A program made the position numbers and the translations under genes. This document shows positions 48,420 through 61,014 of a DNA stretch of 64,000 nucleotides, one piece after another (position 1 is the stretch's first letter; every line of letters starts with the position of its first letter). Source of the DNA: Pelodera strongyloides (taxonomy: Eukaryota; Nematoda; Chromadorea; Rhabditida; Rhabditidae); the NCBI GenBank assembly GCA_036852015.1, contig JAANDG010000159.1, forward strand, positions 124,001-188,000. The letters run 5' to 3'. The notes under the pieces were generated by a model. That model did not search any database and had not been told where the DNA came from. It saw only the letters and a program-made list of their open reading frames with translations.

Positions 48420-49850
48420 GCGGTGAAAAATTATAAAGACTTCGTCAAGCTTGCACAGGTGTCAATTAGCTGTTGAATATAGGTCAGATGTGTATGTCTA
48501 GATAAAAGTAGCTTAAATTCAAAAATTGTGTTTGGAGTGTGAAATTGGGCTTGTTCTGTGATCGTTTGGACGAAGTCTGAATTTTGAGCGGGAACAAACG
48601 GGCACTTTTAAATTTTTTATTTCCTTTTCACCTACAACAAAAGAAAGCAATTGGTGATTTTTAAATGAACGAGGGTGTTCTGCAAGAGAGTTAGAAAGAG
48701 AGAGGGTGAGAGAGAGAAAGAGAGAGAGAGTTCAAAAAGACCAAATGTAATTGCTTCTAAACCATATCGTAAGCTGCCTGCAAAGAATCTAATGCAGAAT
48801 CAGAACGACCAACAACTTTTATGATAACCCTTGATCGGTCATATGTTATGCAGGCGCATAATATAAAGCATAAGTCAAGTTTCAAGGAATCATACCGGAA
48901 GAAAATTCACTAAACAACACAACGCACATTGTTCGTGGACAATTATTATAGACCATCGACTAAAAGCTCTCTTTATATTTCGGATGGGTGTGCATGAATG
49001 TAAAGGTAGAAACCCAAAAAATAAGATTATTTGCAGTTTTTCAAGAACGTCGTTTTATTTGCTGGACAACTAAATGTATTAAATGTAATACATGTTCGGG
49101 GCATTTCCCATGTTTGGAACACAGCATAAATACATGGAAATTTAGTTGTCCATATCCATAACACAGGTCGAACAACCAAAACTTTCACGGGCAATATTCT
49201 AAACTGCGTGACAGATAGCATACGGTATGATAGTGCCGGCACTCGCATGAAGGGTTGCGTATACATAGAGTGAGGGTAATTACCGCCCGGTCATCATATG
49301 TCAATTACAGTACCGGGCAGTATTCGAGATACGATAATTGCCCCAATACCGATAACTGGATTACCACCGCTTTTTTGCACGACAACAATTGACTTTATTG
49401 TGATTATATACGAGTGTCAGTCCGTTGACATGAATCAAGCAAAAAAAGAACAATTAAAATTGCAGTTATCACAATTTCGTGTGTCATGCTTCTTTTTGTA
49501 GAATAGCCTGAAATAAGCGGATAAAATAATTTGTAAGAGTTTAATTTAATTTATCAGAAAAAAAACGAAGTGTTATTACTTGTGGCTTGCTCGTATTTAT
49601 TGTTGCAATCCCTGTAGAAACTTTTTAGAAACTCCACAATATTATTAGGTTCATGAGAGTACTTACGTGGAATTTTGCGATATACTTTCTATATTAGAAA
49701 ACACGCAAAAAAAAAATTTTCCCCACTTTTTTCCAAAAGTCCCCATTTTTTTGTGATAAATCTCCGATACTCAAATGTGGCTGCTTAGTATGCAAAAATG
49801 TGGATGATTTCCGCGAAAGAAGATCCTCAGAAATGTACCGCAGTTGAGAT
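48420..49850. other. Intergenic region between MITE and GC-rich satellite
   Basis: AT-rich, with a GA-rich tract at 48689-48731. Short open frames at 49027-49266 (minus) and 49298-49501 (plus) have no splice, start-context or family support. Confidence 0.5.
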
Positions 49851-49857
49851 TCAAAAT

Positions 49858-52520
49858 GGAGAGCGGGGAGCAGAGCAGGGAAGCAGGGAGACGCGCGCAG
49901 GGGAGGGGAGCACCGCAGGGGGGGAGCACCGCAGGGGGGGCGCAGCGCAGGGGAGCGGAGCAGAGGATGGGAGCGCGGGGATGCGAGCAGCGCGGGGAAG
50001 GGAGCGTGGGAGAGAGAAGCAGCGCGGGGAAGGGAGCGTTGGCAGGGGAGCAGCGCGGGGAAGCGAGCGCGGGCACGGGAGCAGCGCCGGGGGACGCGCG
50101 AGGGGAGTAAAGCAGCGCAGGGGCACACGCGACGGGAGGGGAGCAGCGCAAGGGGGGGGTGGGGCAGCGCAGGGAGGGGAGGGAGCGCGGGGAGGTGCGC
50201 ATTGCAGGGGAAGGGAGCGCGGGGAGGGGAACAGCGCGGGGAAGTGCGCATCGCAGGGGAAGGCAGCGCGGGGAGGGGAACATCGCGGAGAGGGGACCAG
50301 CGCGGGGAGGTGCGCATCGCAGGGGAAGGGAGCGCGGGGAGGGGAACAGCGCGGGGAGGTGCGCATCGCAGGGGAAGGCAGCGCGGGGAGTGGAGCAGCG
50401 CGGGGGATGGGAGCGCAGGAGAGGGAAGCAGCGCGGGGAAGGGAGCGCGGGAGAGAGAAGCAGCGCGGGGAAGCGCGGGCAGGGGAGCAGCGCGGGGAAG
50501 GGAGATGCGCAGGGGAACGCGCGAGGGGAGGGGAGGGAGGGGAGGGGAACGCGCGAGGGGGGGGAACGCGCGAGGGGAGGGAAACGCGCGAGGGGAGGGG
50601 AACGCGCGAGGGGGAGGGGGAGAGCAGCGCGAACAGGGGAGCAGCGCGGGGAGGGGAACATCGCGGGGAGGGGAACAGCGCGGGGAAGTGCGCATCGCAG
50701 GGGAGGCAGGCAGCGCGGGGAGGGGAAGGCAGCGCGGGGAGGGGACCAGCGCGGGAAGGTGCGCATCGCAGGGGAGGGGAGCGCGGGGAGGGGAACAGCG
50801 CGGGGAGGTGCGCATCGCAGGGGAAGGCAGCGCGGGGAGTGGAGCAGCGCGGGGGATGGGAGCGCACGGCGAGGGGAGGGAAGCAGCGCGGGGAAGGGAG
50901 AAGCGCAGGGGAACGCGCGAGGGGAGGGGAGCAGCGCAGGGGGGGACGCGCGATGGGAGGGGGAGCAGCGCAAGCAGGGGAGCAGCGCAGGGGGAGCAGC
51001 GCGGGCAGGGGAGCAGCGCGGTGAAGGGAGCGCGGGGAGGGGAGCGCGGGGAGCGCGGGGAGGGGAGCAGCGCGGGGAGGGGAGCAGCGCGGGGAGGGGA
51101 ACATCGCGGGGAGGGGAACAGCGCGGGGAGGGGAACATCGCGGGGAGGGGGGATGCGCATTGCAGGGGAAGGGAGCGCGGGCAGGGAGCAGCGCGGGAAG
51201 GGGAAGGGGAGCGCAGGGGAGGGGAGCAGCGCGAACAGGGGAGCAGCGCGGGGAGGGGAACATCGCGGGGAGGGGAACAGCGCGGGGGCGGGGAAGTGCG
51301 CAGGGGGGCGGGGGGGGGAACGCGCGAGGGGAGGGGAGCAGCGCAGGGGGAGCAGCGCAGGGAGGGGGAGGAGCGCGCGGAGGGAGCGCAGGGGGAGCAG
51401 CGCAGCAGCGCAGGGGGAGCAGCGCGGGGAAGGGAGCGCGGGGAAGGGAGCGCGGGCAGGGGGAGCAGCGCGGGGAGGGGAACATCGCGGGGAGGGGAAC
51501 AGCGCGGGGAGGGGGGGGGCGCGGGGGGTGCAGGGGAAGGGAGCGCGGGGAGGGAACATCGCGGGGAGGGGAACAGCGCGGGGAAGTGCGCATCGCAGGG
51601 GAGCAGCGCGGGGAAGGGAGCGCGGGGAGGCGAACAGCGCGGGGAGGTGCGCATCGCAGGGCAAGGCAGCGCGGGGAGTGGAGCAGCGCGGGGGATGGGA
51701 GCGCAGGAGAGGGAAGCAGCGCGGGGAAGGGAGCGCGGGAGGGAGAAGCAGCGCGGGGAAGCGCGGGCAGGGGAGCAGCGCGGGGAAGGGAGCAGGGGCA
51801 CGCGCGATGGGAGGGAGCAGCGCAAGCAGGGGAGCACCGCAGGGGGAGCAGCGCGGGCAGGGGAGCAGCGCGGGGAAGGGAGCGCGGGCAGAGGGAGCAG
51901 CGCGGGCAGGGGGAGCAGCGCGCGGGGAGGGGAGCAGGGGCACGCGCGATGGGAGGGGGAGCAGCGCAGCGGGCACGCGCAGGGGAGGGAGCAGCGCGGG
52001 AAGGGGAGCAGCGCGGGGAAGGGAGCGCGGGCAGAGGGAGCAGCGCGGGCAGGGGGAGCAGCGCGGGAGGGGCGCGGGGAGCGCGAACAGGGGAGCAGCG
52101 CAGCAGGGGAAGGGAGCGCGGGGAGGGAGCAGGGAGGCACGCGGGAGGGGAGGGCGGGGGGAGCGCAGGGGCAGGGCAGCGCGGGAGCGCGGGGGGAGCG
52201 CAGCAGGGGAGCAGCGCAGGGAAGGGTGCGCGGGCAGGGGGAGCAGCGCGGGCAGGGGGAGCAGCGCGAACAGGGGAGCAGCGCGGGGAAGGGAGCGCGG
52301 GGAGGGGAGCAGCGCAGGGGCACGCGCGATGGGAGGGAGCAGCGCAGGGGGAGGCGCGAGGGGAGGGGAGCGCGGAAAGGGGAGCAGCGCGGGGAAGGGA
52401 GCGCGGGGCAGCGCAGGGGGAGCAGCGCAGGGGGACGCGCGCATGGGACGGGAGCAGGGAGGGGACGCGAGCAGGGCAGCGGGCGGGGAGCAGCGGGCAC
52501 GCGCAGGGGAGCAAGCCGCG
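49858..52520. repeat. GC-rich satellite/minisatellite, about 2.66 kb, G-rich on the plus strand
   Basis: Built from variants of short modules such as GGGGAGGGGAACAGCGCGGG, AAGTGCGCATCGCAGGGGA and GGGGAGCAGCGCGGGG, with longer compound repeats of about 100-200 bp. Almost no T occurs on the plus strand, so all six frames stay open over long distances. The 780-950-codon frames (Arg-Gly-Ala-Glu or Pro-Ala-Arg-Leu repeats) are artefacts. Borders with AT-rich DNA are abrupt, and many GGGG runs give quadruplex potential. Confidence 0.93.
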
Positions 52521-52529
52521 CCTAAAAAG

Positions 52530-53870
52530 GACATGACAAACATTTAGGGACGGACAGGACGGACATACATGTAACATAAATGAGTGTAGCTTATAATGAA
52601 AAACAGTGCAAAGCACTGCTTTGTGTGATGTCAACAAGGGCAAAGGGTAACAAAGTCTTAGAGCAGACTTTGCTCAAATAAGTGTTCCGCCAAAAAAAAA
52701 CTTGGGGATTCTATATGATCTGCGTACTCGACATGGTCGTAAATGTAATCCCAATACAGATACTATCTGTACCGAGATTACAACGTACGCGCGCTGGCAC
52801 CAACAAAGGGCGCTCCCTACAAGGCAAACTCAAAATTCCACAAAGAAAAGAAATCATGGCAATAAAATGTTCAAAAGAAGGAAGGGATCAAAAGGCCTTC
52901 ACAAAGGAGAGGAGAGAAGGTAGCAGATCCCCAACATAACGAAAACTTAAACGGGAAGTTTTACCCGTGTGTAACCAAAGCAATAAGTGTAAAGGGGACA
53001 GTGCGTTTCGGGACTGCTCTTAAAAGGCGCATTGAGACGCGCAAACCGCTTCAGGGTTTACCATGGTTGGAAGTTTACACTACACAAACTATGACATGTG
53101 TTAAAGCAAACTACAAGCCTCTCCAAAAACAACAAAGTACTGCGATAACGATTCCAATATCAAGAAGTTATCAACTAAAAAGCTGCCTAATTGAGATGCA
53201 AACAAATACTTTGATCAAGTTGTACGATTCCTAGTACAGGTCTAGGGTCTCATTACTATGAAGGACATAACGAATGTGACATATTTAGCTCAATTCAAAG
53301 GTCAACTCAGGGAAAAAAACTAAAGCGATAATACCCTAATCTCATAAAACAGAACAACAACCAAGCAATATGTCCGTATTGGATCTTTTCAGGTAATGGG
53401 ATATGACAATATTTTCTCTAGAGCTTTCATTTTTTGCTCTTTTCATCGGACCCTCAACATTTTTTTTAAAGAGCCATAAATAATCAATTTTGGTAACGTA
53501 ATAAATGTTGGAGGCCCTCTCCACTCTTCTTTCTGAGTGGAGTCATCTCTTTCTTTCTTTTTTCTTTCACAAAGTATCCAACCATAGGATGTTGATCCGT
53601 GCCGAAGTGGGCCGAAATCACTGGCAAAGGCGTAGCGCATTCCAAGCGTGTCGGAGAATTGCGAACAGCACTTTCGTATCGTATCCAATGGTGCGTGCAA
53701 AGAATGATCAACCTGAAACAAATGAATTAATCAATGAATACTTCACAGTCAGTCGACATCAACGTCTGTCACATCACTATATAGTAAGACCTCGATAACT
53801 CTACGCAAAAGGTTCACCGGACGGCGGGCTCTTAGTTAGGTTTAGATACAGAAATGTGGTAAGAAAACAA
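52530..53870. other. Region without a supported gene
   Basis: Moderate GC. Several 60-97-codon frames overlap on both strands between 53340 and 53800, and none has paired splice sites or a recognisable motif. Confidence 0.45.
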
Positions 53871-54570
53871 AAAAACAAACCTCAATAAGAAGGATCCAAT
53901 CCGCGTAGAATGAGAGGATGAGAGCCTGGGTGAATGAAAATAGGGACGCCGGGACGCGACGAGACGCCAAGCGAATCCTTGAACGATCACGTGGATGGGT
54001 GCGACAGTAGGCGTGTGCGCGGCAGGCTGGCTGAGTTGGCTCCGGATCCAGAGATGGTGAACCCAGTGAACTGCAGGAGAAAACGAATGTCACCTGAAAA
54101 AAGTCGTCAATTTAGTTCGGTTCAAACTTTTTCAGAATCTCTCGTTTCAAATAATATTCAGTGTTTTTTTACACTCTGAGTCTCCGAAAGACATGTGTAG
54201 CCTCATCCAACAAGAAAAACAACAAAAAATTAAAGGTAAAGTAAAAAGTAAAGTAAGCAAACATACCTTGGAATCAACCAAAGCGTGTGCGCGGGGCTAG
54301 GCGTCCAAATGAATGTAGTGCAGTGCAGCTTCAGCTATCCAAGGGGCTTGACGTCCGCCTACGTCGAGTCGAGCAGACGCAGTACAAAGCCAGTCATCAT
54401 GCCTAAACCAAATAATGTATTAAAGAGAAAAGCTCAACAGTGATTGTACCATAGATATGAGATGATCCATGATCACCCCAGTTTTTAAGAGCATCCCAAT
54501 CCAGAGAAGTAACCCACGTAAAAACGCCACATTCAGAGAGGCATAAACGTAGTAAGAAAAGAAAACAAAC

Positions 54571-56750
54571 CTTAAAATCGGATCCATCCTGGCTAGTAGC
54601 GGGGGAAGCTTGGGGCGAGAACAGGCGACGGGATCGACAACGTGGATGGCCTCGCAATATCGGGACGTCTTCACCTTCAGGCAAGGCACACGGCAGGAGA
54701 AAATAACTTCCACCTAAAGACATCAGATTAGTTTTGTTTTTGTTGAAACTTTCCTCAACCTATCTTGCTTGCAGTTTTGCACATCGAAAGAATGAGTGTC
54801 GCGTCCTCAACCACAAACGTAACAAAAAAAAACTGAAAATGTAAAGTAACCTTAGCAGTCCACGGTCCGCGTATGTGTGTGAGGGGAGGTGATGGTTGAG
54901 CTCCGAATGCACGACGTGCCGGTGCTTCCTGCCAGCTTCCGATACGAAGACTTTGTCTTGACATGCCGGGGAGCGGGGCAGAGCGATCCCAGAGCAGTGA
55001 TCAAATCTAAAATGAAGAATTTATAAAGGATTACGGAATGGTTAAAGCACATCCTTAGCCCGCCGACGCCGAATATTAGCCACCAACTTATAGGTGGTTT
55101 AGCAAAAAATGTGAATATCCAAAACCCATCAATAACGATGGCTGGAGAGGACACCCCGGACAGAGGAACCAAAGCAACAAAACACACCTTAATGGGTCGA
55201 CAATCCACAACTAGCCAGCAAAACGACGGTCTCATGTTCCACAGAGTCCGCAGGCTGGAGACTGGAGAAGAGCACCGGCGAAGATTCCGCGAGAGTGCGA
55301 AGCGAGGCTGACGTCCCAAGCGAAGAAAACTAAAGAAGATAAAGTTAAGCAAAAAAAAAGCAAACTGCGCGAACGAACTATTCTATAAAATAAATACAGT
55401 TGTTGTTCAACCAGCAGTCACTGACACGGGCGACTATAGGCAACCTCAAAGCTGAAACATTACCAAAACAAGGAAGAAAACATACGATAGATAGGACGTG
55501 GTCGTGTGGAGAATAGTCCAGGGTCCAGGCGCAAATTATCCTTGCTGGCCTTGCTCTGAACGGCACATATCACCGGGTCGGGTCGGTAGAAGGATGATTA
55601 CGTGGAGGCTCCAATAGCAGCATACAGTTTTCCTCTGAAATACGCTTAATAAGATATTTTAGACATACATCCGACAATACTTCAGCTAATCAGAAATTCA
55701 GGAAAACACCACGTAACTGGTTTCTTTAGCGGGAAAAAGCACCCCAAATTCAATAAACATGAAATAAAAAAAGTACCTCATATATAGGACCGATGCGTGT
55801 TGTCCGGGGGGCAGAAACAGATGTTCCGGATGATGTTCGAGCGGGCGAGAGTTAGACGAAGAGAGAGAGAGAGGAGAGAGAGAATGAGATAGCAATAGTT
55901 AAGTGCACATCCAACAAAATAACCAATCTTAAGCTAAAGGAAAACTAATAAAATACTATCGAAGAGGAGCATTTTAAAGAGAAAGAAAAAATAATATTAA
56001 GACCACACTTAAATGAAGAAATGTTGTCCCTCAGGATCTTTTCTAGAAAATCAAATAGAAAAAATGTTGTCCTTAAAGGATCTTTTCGAAATACATACGT
56101 TTTTTTTTCATAGAGCTATATTTTTTTTTGCTCTTGGCTTGGCTGTTTATATTTTTCTCATGAACTTTCAGAGGGATAATAGTAGATAATAAACTTCATC
56201 TTTCATCAAAATGATTTCAATTCTCACTCTATTCAAATTCTCTTTCTCAAATAAATCATCTATCCTCTGAAAGTCCAACTAAATTGTCAGTCCCTTCTTC
56301 TTGGGAATGACATAGCCTTTATTTTTTTACTAAGACCCTATGGTAACTAGTCCACCTTGACGGGGACGAGCACGAAGACGACGGAGCTCGCGTGGTCCAA
56401 ATTCTACCACAGTATCACGCTTCAAGGCGGAGGACTCCGTAGGGTGTGGCGCTTCATCCTGAATACATAACACATTTATTACTAAAAACACGAAAATGCG
56501 AATGTGACAGAAGCCTGTTGGGTTAACAAACGAGTTCGTCGTCAGCAGAGCAACTTTTCGTCAATATGAAATCATTGAAAAATTGAAACTAATTAGTAAA
56601 GACGCACCATCACCAAGTTGAGGAGAAGAGCCAGGGGACGGCGGCAGTATAAATCCAGGTTGTCCACGTCGTCGTCGTCGATTAAATTCCGAGCGGAGAA
56701 TGGCGGGGGACACCTTTTATTGGTCCGCTTGTCACATTAGAGCTCTAGAA
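54571..56750. repeat. Tandem duplication unit A of the cassette array
   Basis: Corresponds in order to 56877-59155. Shared blocks include CTTGACGGGGACGAGCACGA, TTGTCCCTCAGGATCTTTTC, AAACACACCTTAATGG and CACCTAAAGNCATCAGATTA. The period is about 2.3-2.4 kb. Confidence 0.7.
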
Positions 56751-56876
56751 ACTCATTCAGATAATGCCAAAATTAAAAGCTCTCCCTATTGGGGCAAGGA
56801 TCGCAGGAAACAACTCCGTTTGATATAAACCGAAAATAAACTGTGTTCTCAAAAGAAATGTAGTAAGAAAACAAAC

Positions 56877-59155
56877 CTCAAAATAGGGATCCAATCCATC
56901 TTGCCTAGTAGCCTTTTTGAGGAACCTGGAACCTGACGACAGCAGGCGACGAGATCGACAACGTGGGTGTCGTGCTCGTGCATCGCGGTGCCTCCATGCA
57001 AGGCACAGGTAGGAGAAAATAATTTCCACCTAAAGTCATCAGATTAATTTTGTTGAAACTATCACATTCAGTGTCTTGCACTTTTGCACACTGAACGAAA
57101 ATTTGTGATCTCGATCTCAACCAAAAAAAAAAATGTAACAAAAGAGTGAAACAAATAAAGGAAGTTCACATACCTTAGTAGTCCGGGGCCGCGTATGTGT
57201 GCAAGGTGATGGTGAGCTGGTCATGCAAGTGTTCCTGCCAGCGTTCAGCTCTCCGAGGGGTTCGGACAGCACACAGCGATCAAATCTAAATTGAAGAACT
57301 TCATAAAGGAATAACTAAATTTCACTTCACTCAATCGTAACACACTGAATCCCGATAGAAAAAACAGCACTATGTTGATTTGTGTACCCAGCCGAAAATG
57401 TGTAGCTAGTGCCTATCCAAACCCAATCAACAGCGATGGAGAGGACATTCGGACGGAGGAAACAAAGCAAACAAAACACACCTTAATGGTCCGACAATCC
57501 ACATATAACCGGCAAAACGACGGTCCCAGGTTCGACAAAGAGTCGGCGGGCTGGAGATGCACACCAGCGAAGCTTCTGCTGGAGTGTGTGCCCGGTGTGC
57601 CGTGCCGAACAAAACTGAAGGAGGTAAAAGTAAGTAAACTACAGGAACGAGCTATTTGAGTAAGTTATTAATACTGCTGGTGTTAACAGAGTTTACACCA
57701 AACCAGCAGTCACTGACACGGACGACTATAGGCAAGCTGAAACATTACCAAAACAAAGGGAAAAACATGCCATAGACGTGGTCGTGTGAATCCTCCTTGC
57801 TCCGGACGGCATATCACAAGGTTGGTTCTGTAGAAGGGGACGTTACATGGAGGCTCCATCTCCTTCTCCATATCAGGATACAGTTTACACCTGAAATACG
57901 CTCAATAAGATATTTTTACACGCACATCCGACAATACTCCAGCCAAATCAGAAACTCAGAAACACAAATTTAGTGGTTTCTGGTTTCTTCGTAGGAAAAA
58001 ATCACCCCCAAGCAAATTCGAAACGAAATAAAAAAAACTACCTTATATGGAGAACCGACGCGTGAAATTGTCCGGAGTTGGGCAGCAACAGATCTCCAGA
58101 CTCCAGACTAATGTTAGAGAGACAGCGAGAGAGATGGAGAGTTGGAAAGAGGAGAGAAAGAAAGAGAGCAACATCTTATATACAATGAAATAACAGACTA
58201 ATTTTAAGTTAAAAGGAAAAACTAATCAAATGATATCGAAGAGTAGAATTTTAAAGAGAAACAAAAATAATATGCATACGAACCAATAAGAATCTTGTCC
58301 CTCAGGATCTTTTCTAGAAAAACAAATAGAATAAATGTTGTCCTCAAGGGATCTTTTCGAAATATACACGTTTTTAGAGCTATATTTTTTTTTGCTCTTG
58401 GCTGTTCGGCTGTTTATATTTTTTATATCATATGTGAACTTTCAGAGGAATATTAGATGATACAAATGCATCCTTCGTCAAAATGCCCTCAGTCTCAATC
58501 TCAATATCCGTATTCAAATTCTCTTTCCCAATTTCAGTTCAAAATTCAAGTCATTCTCATATCCAAAAGTCTCAACTTTCTGAACTTCAAATTCTCTGAT
58601 TCTCTCTTCATTTCCTCATATTTCACAATCTACTAAAAGTCTCTCAACTAAATCATCACCCTCTGAAAGTCCAACTAAATTGTCAAACCCTTCTTCTTGG
58701 GAATAACACAGCATTTATACTAAGACCCTAGGGTAACTAGTCTAGTCCATCTTGACGGGGACGAGCACGAAGACGACGAAGCCCGCGTGGTCGGTGGTCC
58801 ACATTCTACCACGGTATCACGACAGGAGACTCCATATGAACGAGTAGCACTTGAGCCTGAATAAAACATGGTTATTCATAAAAACACCAAATACGAAAGA
58901 GACAGAACAAGGCACGAATGCTGGGTGAACAAACGAGTTCTTGTTCTGTACAGCAACTTTTCGACGGTATGAAATCATTGAAACTTGAAACTAATTATTG
59001 AAAACGCACCTGCATTAAGTTGAAGGAGTGGACGGCGGCGGTACAAGACCAGGTTGACGACATTGTCCACATCATCGACGACGACCCGGACGGTGAGTCG
59101 GTGGCAAAACAACGGCTTCCCTCCGTGGTGCGCCGTCCGCTTATCAGATTAGAGC
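56877..59155. repeat. Tandem duplication unit B of the cassette array
   Basis: Partner of 54571-56750, with substitutions and small indels throughout. One cassette donor that reads CTATC|GTATGT in unit A reads CTATG|GCATGT here. Confidence 0.7.
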
Positions 59156-60768
59156 TCTAAAAGAATAAAATAAGCTCATTCAGATCTTGCCAAAAGTTAA
59201 AAATATCACCAATGCATTCACAAGGCTCGCAGGAAATAAATCCTTTTGACAGAATTTATCAAAATCATGTATCTCCAAAATGCCATGAAAAATGATCGCA
59301 TCACGCCAAAAGAAAACAAAATTTACCTCAAACTATCGAAACGATGTAGATACTCCGTACCGGAGTTAACTGCCCCAACTCACGCTGTTTGGCAAGGAAG
59401 GAGCCAAGGAGGAAAGAAGTAGGGCCATGAGCACGACCAAATATCACCAGACCTGGGAAAAAAGGGAATAAGAACTTGTCTCAATACAATTAGTGGAAAA
59501 CGAAACAGCAGTAAGACACAAGGGAGTAATTTTTTTCCAAGGAGCAGATGCACAGCATTCGTCGAAACATTACACTGCACGAGCTAAGCAATGTGGTAAG
59601 AGCAGATAAAAATTAACTAACGTGGCCACACGAAGAACACCATTGTCATGCAGAATGCAGACAAGTTCCTAGCCTAGTTAAGAGCAGAGAAAACCAAAAA
59701 ATGTACCTGTTAGGAAAAAACATCATGTCCGGATTGGATAATCGACAACAAATTCGGAAGGGGCATCACAAGGGAACTCAATGTGTTTGTCTTCAGGCGC
59801 GGCAAGCTCGATAATGACCTTAAAAATGGAGATTCAGTTTAAATATAAAAAGAGTAACACAGAAAAAATGACTAGCATTTTATCGTTGGTACTTCGCGTC
59901 AAGGATAACACTTGCCGTCCCGTCCGAAGAAGAAATCGAAGGCAATCACATCACTGGGAAGTGGGAAATTATCGAGCAACCAAATAAAATACTAATGAGA
60001 AAAAACTCACAAAAAGAGAGGCCAAAATCGGCAAAATCCAAAAATTGGTGTGGATCCAGAAGATTATCCGCTCAGCTCATGAAGCTGGAGCCCTTTTAAC
60101 TGGACCCGTTGGCTAGAGGGTACGCGAGGTCTTCCGACCGTCCACATCAAAGGCATGTGATGGGGAAACCTAAACAAGAAGAAACGTTAACCACAGTACA
60201 GGAGAGTAATCAATCAGACAAAGGCAAAGGCAAAAATATCGTTCCTGAAGAAAACGATTTTCAAACCAAAGCGGTCGGAAATTCGGAAATTCAATTGAAT
60301 CCTTGTAAAAGCAGGCGAAATGAAAGGACTAACCCAGTTGAGCTCCAGACCAGACTCGTCCAGCTATCTCTCAATAGATAGAGTTTGGAGGGGTCGATGC
60401 CGATCCGCAACATGGGCCGCTTCAAGCCAAGTAGCGTAAAAAACCTGAAATATAGCACGATTACAACCAGGGAAAGGCACGAAAACGACATCTAACCAAA
60501 AGATCACGAAAGACAGCACCGGTAAACGTGGCAGTAAACTTTGAAAAAAGGCGTATGGAATAAGACTGATGAAAAATAAACTGACCAACAAAACAATCGG
60601 CGCCTCCCAAAATGTACCCGCAATCGAGCGAGAAACAGGGTGTCGGCCTTCTCCACACTCCAACATTGAAGCGACGGTCCAGGGCCCAACAATCTAAAAA
60701 AAAAACGAATATAATACAACATAAAAGTAAAGAAACATTGCGAATGTAGGTGAAAAAACGGGTAAAAC

Positions 60769-61014
60769 ATGCAAGATAAAGCAAGAAAGCACGAAAGAAA
60801 AGCGCAGAGAATGAAGATAAACAAAACACAAAATAATCCCATGAAACACATTATTGATTTTGATGATGAAAGAACGAACAACGTTCTAGAAGAAATGATG
60901 ACGCGCAAAAAATTAGCATATGAACCGCCTATCCTGAATTTTGTAGGGTGGCAAGAATTGGCCCCTAGCCAGCCTGAAATATATGCGCGGCAGTTCAAAA
61001 AAACAACGCGATAG
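60769..61014 (+). other. Open frame of 81 codons, doubtful
   Basis: A charged 81-codon frame with an ATG (RKHERKAQRMKINKTQNN...), antisense to the cassette array. It has no homologue I know, no splice partner and no clear promoter. I do not call it a gene. Confidence 0.15.

Larger units (their letters stand above)
53881..60700 (-). other. Array of exon-like cassettes with splice signals, partly tandemly duplicated
   Basis: On the minus strand, blocks of about 110-210 nt are bordered by good acceptors (TTTCAG, TTTAG) and donors (GTATGT, GTTTGT, GTGTGT, GTGCGT), separated by introns of 100-250 nt plus longer gaps. Examples: 59155-59011, 57617-57480, 57288-57173, 57029-56877, 55329-55186, 55009-54851, 54713-54571, 54402-54267 and 54093-53881. 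Cassettes in about 56.9-59.2 kb correspond in order to those in 54.6-56.8 kb. A third partial set is at 53.9-54.4 kb, and related exon-like blocks continue to 60.7 kb. Single cassettes are often open, but corresponding cassettes differ by frame-shifting indels, so one conserved protein is not supported. A spliced non-coding RNA locus or decayed multi-exon gene is likelier. Confidence 0.45.

Noticed and set aside
49694..52643. Open frames of 408-949 codons on both strands
   Set aside because: Several overlapping frames on both strands are open at once. This comes from the near absence of T on one strand of a satellite, not from coding.
54852..55352. A 166-codon minus frame
   Set aside because: It crosses at least two conserved splice donors and acceptors of the cassette array, and the frame is not kept in the duplicate unit.
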